Assembly: GCF_000227135.1 (NCBI RefSeq)
Contig: NC_018252.1
Span: forward strand, 1 to 64,000
DNA length: 64,000 nt
Source of the DNA: Leishmania donovani
Taxonomy: Eukaryota; Euglenozoa; Kinetoplastea; Trypanosomatida; Trypanosomatidae
Reading direction: 5' to 3'
The notes under the pieces were generated by a model. That model worked only from the letters and a program-made list of their open reading frames with translations, ran no database searches and was not told where the DNA came from. Positions within the stretch are counted from its first letter, which is position 1; each line of letters begins with the position of its first letter. Position numbers and translations under genes: made by a program. Below, piece by piece: positions 49,701-57,559 of the stretch.

Positions 49701-49864
49701 CCTCGGACACCCTTCGCCTGACGCAGCGCTTTAAACACAGACTGGATCTGTCCGAGGGTACTGCAGCAGCGGCTCTGTGACACCGTGCAAACAGATTGCC
49801 TTAGCGCCGCGCAGCTTGGGCGGTAGAGGTGCCGGCCCGTTATCATCGCATGTGAGAGCATCAT
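46715..49864 (-). CDS. Predicted mitochondrial protein with repeated dsRBD-like modules, 1049 aa
   Basis: Not assigned to a named family. The first ~45 residues (MMLSHAMITGRHLYRPSCAA) have the basic, hydroxylated, acid-free look of a mitochondrial presequence. Along the protein a pattern of beta strands followed by a helix with basic residues and Ala spacing recurs. Examples are RSKSSTVELATVQALQTVF (402-420), GRKARSEQKAMAAALAQRF (534-552), a similar helix after RGYASTPRLAVVRAA (~850), and LRKRDTVEAAAVAALREYF (~976-994). This resembles the C-terminal helix of double-stranded RNA-binding domains. Kinetoplastid mitochondria contain large RNA-editing and RNA-processing assemblies with such modules, so an RNA-related role is a reasonable inference. 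No helicase, nuclease or ligase motif is visible. Confidence 0.82.
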   Translation of the reverse strand: MMLSHAMITGRHLYRPSCAALRQSVCTVSQSRCCSTLGQIQSVFKALRQAKGVRGGAVRLCITEDMRVVVEHQPSSEGGAQALVNEVAAWQGTVSTTVQEAVGHLSDSNELRTSTSPLQSSPTPPVSRDGLTIVDLTRVNSDETRRVMKFLEQRYPQLRLRVRHTSGQDLQGTQLHTASVELVPRGTGVQAASLAAEQQRLTELFKGEAVGEGYHGCVRRALRDAFSAAGLPYPSSSVVSTTALSVLSLYTKVWSSEGFSLFLVPHVTPGNVECSLRHGATGKSLTSTTVALTSDGLRALLKFCDDTTSEYYPDCHASIQQRLLSAPLHLVLPRSHLRVKHLLRKLLLYYYGIGEEKVVFRAEMVGGSMHKVQVQACLDLPTVTDLAGDALRFFVLGKATGRSKSSTVELATVQALQTVFPDVFEREIAYHPEVRAILGNSKATASEDAAPHPGQGLEHQLRWALQRQKATFVLETLMLKSNSLHPEWGVATGATPVWLSQLYIVRGHADAKAADRSDAGVAASRELCCCAFDGRKARSEQKAMAAALAQRFPDLCHRSVAQAREKMLIDAGGAPAPCAGVKALQDANVKTLTAALLSDPFIRFLDPHKSTQPQPLPPVQTADSALERYWRATKAHTSFLGSIRVVREADRAVYVARCTRAAAVHDSPERVIAEAAGSTEIGALFALVRGMQELPEVVCRDPSSTVASEFCLTAELPSTLPDSSPLQTCAEAIARLYGLQCTVCVRQDGATCAAELWGATPPKSTVLQPHSRFSTNPFSADRAFHLGRGYASTPRLAVVRAAQQVFEMHIRVHHRAFGDEVVMRGQVRLQPGAHGSLTRLRDAVVAEIMSTSDRTVSDNWLLFSFEHDQLSDLSFHVTSHERSVILEHVVGKNLLSCARELAIRISHETSDAFLSPAHLCDVVAPTAEQLLGKLCLQAYGLRLRVDTCQRGQMWHCRLSVPMSDEVAYCIAQASGLRKRDTVEAAAVAALREYFVEELPHIHSYATLPAVAALQSPDGLSSEAAAKSGCEAYAFRVQEGASSPEPEYQS

Positions 49865-51643
49865 GGAAAAGGCCGCAGCAGCGCTTGGCTTCTCCTTATT
49901 TCTTCACGTGGTGCCTCTATCTGCGACAAGAAGGCCCTCTCGTCTACGGGTGATGACCCGTCGCGCGGGTACAATCCGACGAGATGAAGCCGTTTCGTTG
50001 GAGAAGGTCGTCTCTCTCTCTCTCTTTTCGCGTCTCGTGAGTGTGAAAGGGAGGGGGGGGGCGCTGCTCCTGCGTCTACCGTTCACGGCGCGTGAGGTAG
50101 CGAAGCAGCACAAAACGGGAAGGAGGCAATGATGATGGTGCGCCTGGGTGCTCTCGCATGAACGCCGTCTCATGGAGAGAGTGAGAAAAAGAGTGCGCGT
50201 CACGCGGGGGGGGGAGGGGCAAGAAAGTCAAGACTATTACGAACTCCTAGGCTCACCTTTGCACAGCATAAGGAAAGAGACGCGAAGGCGGCAACGGCAC
50301 CCGTGGAAGCCCCGAAAGACATCGAGAAGGGAGAGAGGGAGAAAGACGTGAGAAGCGAGGACGGAGGGCATGGCGGAGTGCCTTCAATAAGTCCCACATA
50401 GAGGCAGACAGAAAGACCTCCACATGTACTCGCAGTGCTACGAGTTAAGCAGGCCAATGGTCTATCACTCGCCGACGTAAACCAAAACGGTCGATTGGGA
50501 AAGCTGTCCCCTCTGCACCCATGCATGCCGGTGGCTAAGCCGAACCGCACCGGGGAGGGCCACGGCTTTCGCCGTCTCTTTCCCCTGCAACAAAGCGCTG
50601 CAACACCCGGTACGGCTCTGAACACCGCAGCGCATGCCAACTTCCCCCAACAGGACACCACCAGCACGAGAGCATCAGGCCGGCGCAGCCGAAAAGGCAT
50701 CCAGCACCAAAGACGGGGTCACAGCAAGATTCACACTGAAAACTCTCCACCGATATCCACATCCGGGGGGAGGGGCAAACACCCCTGAGCGGTCCCCTAC
50801 AAGCGCGCTGACTACAACGCACAAAAACAGCAGAACCAGCGCGCGAAACCTTGCGGCGTGGCCAACGACACGGCCGCCTTGAAAGCCACGCGGAAAGAGA
50901 GAGAGAGCACACACGCATGCAGATACGAAAAACTGCCTTTACAGGTGCACCGCTCCCCCGCGTAGACACGTCTGACAAACTTCCATGAGGGAGACGAGGG
51001 CATGCACCACGAAAACGTTTCCCCTCTCTTCAAGCGAGTGCATGAGGCCGCGCGACACAAGCTACAACGCCACACTGCACCCCATCCCGCACGGCCGGTC
51101 AGAGCCCCCCTCCCCCCCTCCACATTACCTGGTGCGGTGCAGCAGCACACACGCGCCACGCCAAACGCGCCGACCAAGCCATCCGAGAGCACGGCCTACG
51201 CCTCAAACTCCACCCACACCCGCATACCAGCAGGCTGCGCGAGGGCCGGGGGTGGGATGCCTTCCAGCCACGCGGACACTCTGCCCATCATGTGGATGGT
51301 GCACACGTGTTCACTGTCGCAGGTCGCTCCGGCGCCGCGTCACCCCGGTCCGGCGCACCGGCATCAGCAGCCATGCATCGCCCTCCACGCCCCACGTCGC
51401 GTGTGCTTGGCCCTGCCACCACCACCGGTGGTTGCGCACTTCGCAGGGAGAAATGCGGGGCGGCTTGCTTGGCTTCCTCCCACGCAGAGATGGTGGAGAA
51501 TACTTGGGCCGGGTGAAGCCACGCGCTGAGCTGGTCACCACCTCACCCCCTCCTCATCGGCCCGCCGTCATCAAGGCGTGCGGGGAGCGCGAGACTGAGG
51601 AGAATACAGAGGGTCAATAAGGTGGTAATGCGCGGCTGGCCTA
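49865..51643. other. Long spacer carrying repeat family A, copy 2
   Basis: 1.8 kb. The repeat occupies 51041-51595, beginning only 48 nt downstream of the UCH stop codon. The remaining part contains a CT/GA-type tract near 50010-50030 and G runs. No gene seen. Confidence 0.65.
51041..51595. mobile_element. Repeat family A, copy 2 (full-length ~0.55 kb SIDER2-like element)
   Basis: 555 bp from CATGAGGCCGCGCGACAC to GGAGCGCGAGAC. It is identical by eye to 58889-59444 except for one C fewer in the C run near 51110. It lies directly in the 3' UTR region of the ubiquitin hydrolase gene. No open frame codes for a recognisable protein; frames crossing it are shared among copies only because the DNA is nearly identical. 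Confidence 0.85.
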
Positions 51644-52345
51644 TCACTTGTTCACGAGTGCGGTGATGCCAAACTCGTAGGAGCTGGGGTTGAGCTCTAC
51701 GCGTTCCTGTATCGCGGCGGCTGCAGCGGTGAGGAAAGACCTGTTGTCGGTGCAGGTACCGTGCAAGATCGGGTTCTCTTTTCGCCCATCCAGCTCAACG
51801 CAGCGTCCGCCTACGGGGATGAAGCAGACAAAGTGAAGGTCGATGTCCGCGTCGATGTGTTGGTTGGCGGTCGCGCCCTCCTGCGCAGCAGCGGCGTGAG
51901 CGCTGGCGAGACTCGTGTCTTCCGCAATAAGTTTTCCGATGATCTGGGGATCTTCCGACGTTTCTGCCGCCTTCGCCCACGGGCCGTCGAGGATGCTGCC
52001 GGCGGCGATCTCACCGAGCTTATCGCGGTTGTTCATAAGAGCATGCGCGATGGCGATGGTTCCGCACGCGTTCGGGACGAGCTGGTGTGTGAAGAAGAAA
52101 GGGTGTGATTTGCGAAGCGCCGCAACTTCCGCTGTCTGTGCAGCCTGCTGCTCCGCTAGGCGTCTATCCGTGGCCTCGCACATGGGGTACACGAGGAGCA
52201 CGGCATGCACCGGCGAAGGCACCATTTCAAGTAGATCGTCCGACACACCGTACACGTCCACAAACTGCACCTTCGCTTCTGTGAGACCCAAGGTGCTGAT
52301 GTAGCGGTTCATCACCTGCGGATTGCTCTCCAGTGGGAACCACAT
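51644..52345 (-). CDS. Ubiquitin carboxyl-terminal hydrolase, UCH-L3 type (peptidase C12)
   Basis: 233 aa cysteine protease that removes small adducts from the ubiquitin (or Nedd8) C-terminus. All catalytic residues are visible from MWFPLESNPQVMNRY: oxyanion Gln88 and nucleophile Cys94 in HQLVPNACGT, His171 in DLHFVCFI, and Asp186 in CVELDGRKENP. The crossover loop lies between residues ~145 and 168 (SAHAAAAQEGATAN). Length equals human UCH-L3 (230). The frame is open to 52768, but the upstream part is Ser/Pro-rich leader, and MWFPLESNP aligns with the family start. The stop is almost adjacent to repeat A copy 2, so that element is probably part of this mRNA's 3' UTR. Confidence 0.95.
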   Translation of the reverse strand: MWFPLESNPQVMNRYISTLGLTEAKVQFVDVYGVSDDLLEMVPSPVHAVLLVYPMCEATDRRLAEQQAAQTAEVAALRKSHPFFFTHQLVPNACGTIAIAHALMNNRDKLGEIAAGSILDGPWAKAAETSEDPQIIGKLIAEDTSLASAHAAAAQEGATANQHIDADIDLHFVCFIPVGGRCVELDGRKENPILHGTCTDNRSFLTAAAAAIQERVELNPSSYEFGITALVNK

Positions 52346-53428
52346 AGTGAGGCCACGGCAGGAAACAAGTAGAGGCAACACAAATGACAACCGGCAGAAA
52401 ACGGAGAGGCGAACAACCGAATGGGAAGTGGACGACGAGGGGGCCGGTGGGATCCACGGCGAGATGGCGCTGTCACGGTGGAAGTTGTGAGCGGGAGGGC
52501 ACCTCGTGAAAGGCGAAAACACTGAAAGGCTTCTTGTGTGGTGGAGAGTGGTGGTGGACGAGAGAAGCGCAGCGGCGTGTAAAGGGGGGGGGGGTTGGCG
52601 AGAGGTGAAAAGGGGTGCAGAAAGGGCAGCAGAGGGAGAGAACGCATCCGGTTGCGTCTGTGAAGAAGAGTGTGCCCGAAAGTGCATCTTCGTTGAATGC
52701 CACACAAAGAGGGCTTCAGAGAGGAAAAGCGCCAGAGGCGACATCACCGGGCTCAACGTGCGTATCATGATCGGATTTGCCCAGAGAGCCAGCTGAGCTG
52801 ATCGGCACTTGTCGCATGGGGAGAGCTCGTGCTAGCGTGGATGTCCGCGACGGCAGGCTGCTCATCTTCCTGCACAGTATCCGTTGTTGCGCGGTCTCAA
52901 AACGAGATCACCGAGAGAGGAGAGAGAGAAAGGAGAGAAGACGAAGGGGATAAGGGGAAAGCACCGATGGAATGCGACACTTCGGCCATGCTCACGCATG
53001 CGCATCGACGAGATGTGACCCATGTTCTTTGTTTTTTTTTTTTTCTAAAATCGTCCACGGTAGATAAGCATCCAGTGAGAGAGAGAGAGAGCATATGCGC
53101 GCCTGTGTAAGGAATGCAAACACAAAGGAGAGGACACTCCTGCTCGCCAGCGCAACGCGTCAAAACGTAACAAAAGAAACGAAGGAAAAAAATAAACAGA
53201 ACACGGTGCAGATGCACCGAATACACGCGAAAGAAGACGTGCATCGCGCACAGTGGTACACCAGTTCCTTCCATCTGGAAGTGCTCCTCTTCACACCACC
53301 CTTTTTGGCCTTCTCACTCTGTCCGACTGTATGTACATCTGTTGTTCACGAAGTGGTCGACGTTGCTTCCCGTCGCGCAACCCGTGCCTCAATCCACCAT
53401 CACCTCTGCAGATATTCCATTTTCCCTT
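52346..53428. other. Intergenic spacer
   Basis: G run near 52586-52597, T run 53031-53045 and GA run 53077-53092. Presumed UCH leader signals and IFT144 3' UTR. No gene seen. Confidence 0.6.
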
Positions 53429-56400
53429 CTAGAGAAGCGCCTTCAACTCCGGCTCGGCCTCACGGTTCACCTTGCTAATGTCAATGGTTGTCCCACAAAT
53501 CGGGCACGTGAGCGTCTCGCTCAGCCGCGTCATCAAGGCCGAATACGTGGCAGGGAAGCCGCAGCAAGGGGTCGCGGTGTAGTCGTTCTTTACGATGTGC
53601 TTGCCCGTCACAATGCAGAAAGGGATCGTGTTCTTGCAGGCGCCACAGTCCAGTTCCGTCTCGGCAACAGGCGCGTCACAGTAGGGGCAGGGTAGCATCG
53701 GTTCAACTGGGTCGACAGCGTCGTCCTTGCTATGGCGGCGCACGATGCCCTCGACCTTCTTGCGCGACTTCTCCGTCATCTCCGTCCGGTACTTCTCGTT
53801 CTGAATGAGGAAGCAGGCGTACTCGAAGGCGGACTTCTTGAAGTTCGACTTGATGCACTGCAGCACGGTAGTGGTGACAATGGTGGCGATGTGCTTCGGG
53901 AACTTCTGTATGTTGCGTGACACGCGCAGCAGCATGCGGCACGCCGTGTCTTCATTCTTCATGATCTTGAGCAAGTCCTTGACGATTATGTAGGAGTGCA
54001 GCAGCATCAGCGCGCGGCGTAGGTCGTTCGGCACACGCATGTTCTTCTGCTGAAGAATGCTGTAGGCCTCCACGAGGGTCTTGTGCGCGCTCTTGTAGTT
54101 GCCCATCTCCTGCTCCTTCGCCGCAATGATGACAGACGTCTTCGCCGCCTTCTCGTAGCTGCCCATGGCTAAGTAGAGCTTGAAGATGTACGATGGATCC
54201 TTTGGCTCGCCGTCTGTCTCGCCCATGAGGTAGTCGATGAACTTGTTCGTCAGGCTGTCGCTGTGCGCCTTGCCTACTACCTCCACCGCCTTCTCGATAT
54301 CCTCGGGCTGCCCTGACTCGAGATACTTCTTGAGCGCCTTGGCGTAGTTGCCACTAATGTGGTAGTACATGCCAGCCTGTCCGGCCTTGCCCTCATTGTC
54401 GTAGTACTCCGCGATCATTGTGAAGTCTGCCTGGTTCGCGAGCGGGGCGACGCCGTCCTTCAGCTGCACCTGGTTCAGCAAGGCACTCTCGAAGTGGAAC
54501 ATGCAGTCATGCGCCTTTGCCAGCTCGAAGGCCTCGTCCAACGACTTGGCCAGGACGAGAAACTCAACCGCCATGCCATACTCGTTCTGCAACTTGCACT
54601 TCTTGGCAACGAGGGCGGCCGCGTTGGCGGAGCGTGTCTGTCGTACAATAATGTAGGCGCCATGAAGGTCGTTCAGCTTCTCTAGCCTCAGCCGCACCGC
54701 GTTGTCCCAATCCTCGGCCTGCAGGTAGGCCTTTTCGGCCTCTGCGAAAGCCCCCTCCGCCTCCTTGCCGTGGGCGTAGATGCCGATGATGTTGCGCGAC
54801 TTGATGAGAGGCAGCAGACGCGCCGCCGCCTTCAGATTCTTGCAGCGCTCAATGTAGATCGTTGCCGCCCGCTCAAGGTCGCCGGCCTTCTCGTAGAGCT
54901 GCGCCGCCTCCTCGTGCTTCTGGTTGTCCTCGCAAAGCTTGGCGCACTCCTTCACAAACGACATCTCCGCCGACTCCTTCGCGATCTTCATGGCGTCGGC
55001 AATGTTGCCGGTGCGAATCTGGCAGCGGGCCGCACCCTGCCGGCACTGCTCGTTATGCCGCTCCACCTCTTGCACAGTCACCGACAGCTCCGTGCTCGCT
55101 TGGCCCGTCGGCAGCTGGCGGTGACCTTGCTGAAACATCTCTAGCGCCTTCGCGTACACGCCGCGGTATTCGAGCTGCTGTGCGTACTCGCGCGAGATGA
55201 CGGGCACTTCTTCCGGCGCCAGCTGCGCTGCCAGGGTGAGGGCGCGCTCCCACTGCATCATGTCGCGCCGCATCTCCAATGCGCAGAGCGGCTGCGAGGA
55301 GCGAAGAAAGAAGTTCTGCGCGTCCTTCATGTACCCCATGATCATCGACACGTGGCCGAGCAGCAGGTTCTTCTCGTGGATGTGACGGATCTTCTCCAGA
55401 CACAGCACCAGGCTGGGCTGCGATAGCTGCCGATAGACGCGGATTGCAAGCTCCACATCCAGCATGTGCAGCGCTTTCACAGCCAAGTCCTCTGCTTCCT
55501 GCGGCGTGGAAATGTTGTTCGACGACCACCGCAGCCGATTCAGCGAGAAGTTATTGTAGAATGCCTCGGCGTTGGGGGTTCTCAAAAAGATGTTGGTGTG
55601 CGTCTGCAGCGGCACCGTGTCCAGCGTCCCGTTCGGCGTCTGGCACACAACCGTGCCACGAAAGAGTGTGATGGGGGTGTAGCCCGGTGGCAGCGGCGTG
55701 TACAGGTTGTCATTGGTGCTGTCCTTCACCAGCACCGACTCACAGGTCGCGCCGTGGCGGCTGTGCGGCGTATTCACAAAGGTCACGCATTTCTGGCTGT
55801 CGTGCGTGATGAACACCGTCGCTTCCGCCTGGTCCCACAGCACCGTCTTCTGGTCCGGCTCAAAGCCCTCCGCCTTGTTGGCGACCTCCGTCACGAGATT
55901 GAGGTTGAAGAGGCCGTTGCTCTCGTCCACGTAGGCGATGCGCGTGCAGGCAGGATTCGGAAAGGCGCGCTTAAGGCCCGTGTTGCATGTAAACGTTGCA
56001 ACCTGCTGGAGGTTGTGCAGCGCGTACACGCTCACGCGGTTCGTCGTGGCGTAGAGGAAAAACGCCTCGGACAGGCCGATGGACACAAGGCGAGTGTCGC
56101 CGCTCTGTGGGAAGTACACCGGCGCAGCGGCCTGTGGGGTGTCGCGGATCGGGCTCAACTGCACTCGTCCATCGTACACAACTGCCGCCAGCTGCGAGTT
56201 CACTTTCAGATCGGTGACCGTTGACGGGTAATCCACCGTCCGCAGGAGCCCCGAGTGCGCCTGCTGCGACGCCTCTGCCACATTCTCGGCCGGGTCCGCC
56301 ATGGGGTAGGGGAGGCTATTGGGGATGAAGTACTCGTAGTAGGATACCTGGTTGTTCGCGCCCACGCCGAGCATCGCCATGCCAGCTGAAATGAAGGTCG

Positions 56401-57559
56401 GGTCACTGTTCACGGGAACCGTGCAGACCATGCGGTTGTCCTGCAAGTTTTTCACCCCAATCGTGCGGGTGGAGATGAAGGAGAAGACGAGCGTGCCAAA
56501 GGAGGCGCTGACGTTCAACACTTTCAGCGTGAACACGGTAACATTGCCCTGGTCCGTGCCGAGGAGAAGCTGCTGACCATCTCTCGACCACGTGAGCAAG
56601 TCTGGTACGCCCTTGTCCGACTCAAACGCTGCCTCGTCGCCGGTGGCAGCGATACCGTCATCGTTGATGCGCAGCAGCCGCACACGGTTGTCAGCGGCCG
56701 CCGCCACGAGACCGCTGCCTTCGCCGAAGTTCACCATGTGCACGGCGCTCTTCGCCAGGCTCACGGAGCTACGCAGCCGCACCTCACTGCCGGCCAGGTC
56801 CAGCAGACCCACCGCACCACTCTTGAACCCTACCACGAACTCGCCGTTGATGCCGGCAGTCAGGGATGTAATGAGGCCCAGCCCGGTGTTGAATTGGCCG
56901 ACTGACGTTGAGAACGACCGAAGGTTGACAACCAGTACCGCGTTGCCGAGGTTCACGGCGGCGAGGCTCAAGCGCTTCGGCGAGCTGGCCGTCCCCGAAA
57001 CACACACAGACTGCGGTGCAGAAGGTAACGGAATCGTTTTCAGCATGCTGCCCTCTGCGTCAGAGATGGACAAACTGCGGTCTGCTGAGATAATCAACAG
57101 ACGACTGTCCGGCGCGGGAGTCCACACACCGGAGAGAAGCTGCTGCGTGTGCGTGCCCACCACCGGCACAAGTCGCAGCGTCCTCCGGTTGTACACTACA
57201 AACTGACCGCTCTTCGCGCCGATAGCGAACTGCGGCTGGGAATGAGACCAGCAGATGAAGCGCAGGTCGCTCATCTTTGTGTCTATGGTGTCAGTGTGGC
57301 GTGTGCGATGCGTGTACAGGTGCACATCAGAGGAGCTCCCAGTGATGATGGCCAGTGTGTCACTGCCGCACTCCCACGCCATGTCCACGACACCCGGCAT
57401 GGGGAACTGATGCTCCACCTTGCCCAGCTTGTTCAGGATGAGTACCCGGCCCTTCGAGCCAGTCACCGCAATCAGCGGCGCAGACGGGTGCAGCGCCTGC
57501 ACGACATGTCCACGACCCACGTCTGCGTTGGAGATGACGAACTGCTGCGTGAGGCCCAT
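53429..57559 (-). CDS. IFT144: Intraflagellar transport protein 144 (WDR19), IFT-A complex
   Basis: 1376 aa, close to human WDR19 (1342). The N-terminal ~650 residues form two WD40-type propellers (AVTGSKGRVLILNKLGKVEH, WSHSQPQFAIGAKSGQFVVY, VWTPAPDSRLLIISADRSLS). Then a TPR/alpha-solenoid runs to ~1240 with repeated A-xx-L-Y-EKAGDLERA-type helices. The C-terminus carries a zinc-binding region: CPYC (1291), CGAC (1305), TPCCG and CPICG (1352). This WD40-TPR-zinc order and the final Cys cluster are typical of IFT144. IFT-A drives retrograde transport and entry of membrane proteins into the flagellum. It is expected at the basal body and along the axoneme. Confidence 0.93.
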   Translation of the reverse strand: MGLTQQFVISNADVGRGHVVQALHPSAPLIAVTGSKGRVLILNKLGKVEHQFPMPGVVDMAWECGSDTLAIITGSSSDVHLYTHRTRHTDTIDTKMSDLRFICWSHSQPQFAIGAKSGQFVVYNRRTLRLVPVVGTHTQQLLSGVWTPAPDSRLLIISADRSLSISDAEGSMLKTIPLPSAPQSVCVSGTASSPKRLSLAAVNLGNAVLVVNLRSFSTSVGQFNTGLGLITSLTAGINGEFVVGFKSGAVGLLDLAGSEVRLRSSVSLAKSAVHMVNFGEGSGLVAAAADNRVRLLRINDDGIAATGDEAAFESDKGVPDLLTWSRDGQQLLLGTDQGNVTVFTLKVLNVSASFGTLVFSFISTRTIGVKNLQDNRMVCTVPVNSDPTFISAGMAMLGVGANNQVSYYEYFIPNSLPYPMADPAENVAEASQQAHSGLLRTVDYPSTVTDLKVNSQLAAVVYDGRVQLSPIRDTPQAAAPVYFPQSGDTRLVSIGLSEAFFLYATTNRVSVYALHNLQQVATFTCNTGLKRAFPNPACTRIAYVDESNGLFNLNLVTEVANKAEGFEPDQKTVLWDQAEATVFITHDSQKCVTFVNTPHSRHGATCESVLVKDSTNDNLYTPLPPGYTPITLFRGTVVCQTPNGTLDTVPLQTHTNIFLRTPNAEAFYNNFSLNRLRWSSNNISTPQEAEDLAVKALHMLDVELAIRVYRQLSQPSLVLCLEKIRHIHEKNLLLGHVSMIMGYMKDAQNFFLRSSQPLCALEMRRDMMQWERALTLAAQLAPEEVPVISREYAQQLEYRGVYAKALEMFQQGHRQLPTGQASTELSVTVQEVERHNEQCRQGAARCQIRTGNIADAMKIAKESAEMSFVKECAKLCEDNQKHEEAAQLYEKAGDLERAATIYIERCKNLKAAARLLPLIKSRNIIGIYAHGKEAEGAFAEAEKAYLQAEDWDNAVRLRLEKLNDLHGAYIIVRQTRSANAAALVAKKCKLQNEYGMAVEFLVLAKSLDEAFELAKAHDCMFHFESALLNQVQLKDGVAPLANQADFTMIAEYYDNEGKAGQAGMYYHISGNYAKALKKYLESGQPEDIEKAVEVVGKAHSDSLTNKFIDYLMGETDGEPKDPSYIFKLYLAMGSYEKAAKTSVIIAAKEQEMGNYKSAHKTLVEAYSILQQKNMRVPNDLRRALMLLHSYIIVKDLLKIMKNEDTACRMLLRVSRNIQKFPKHIATIVTTTVLQCIKSNFKKSAFEYACFLIQNEKYRTEMTEKSRKKVEGIVRRHSKDDAVDPVEPMLPCPYCDAPVAETELDCGACKNTIPFCIVTGKHIVKNDYTATPCCGFPATYSALMTRLSETLTCPICGTTIDISKVNREAEPELKALL

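Noticed and set aside
55466..56224. Plus-strand 252-aa frame
   Set aside because: Antisense shadow of IFT144.
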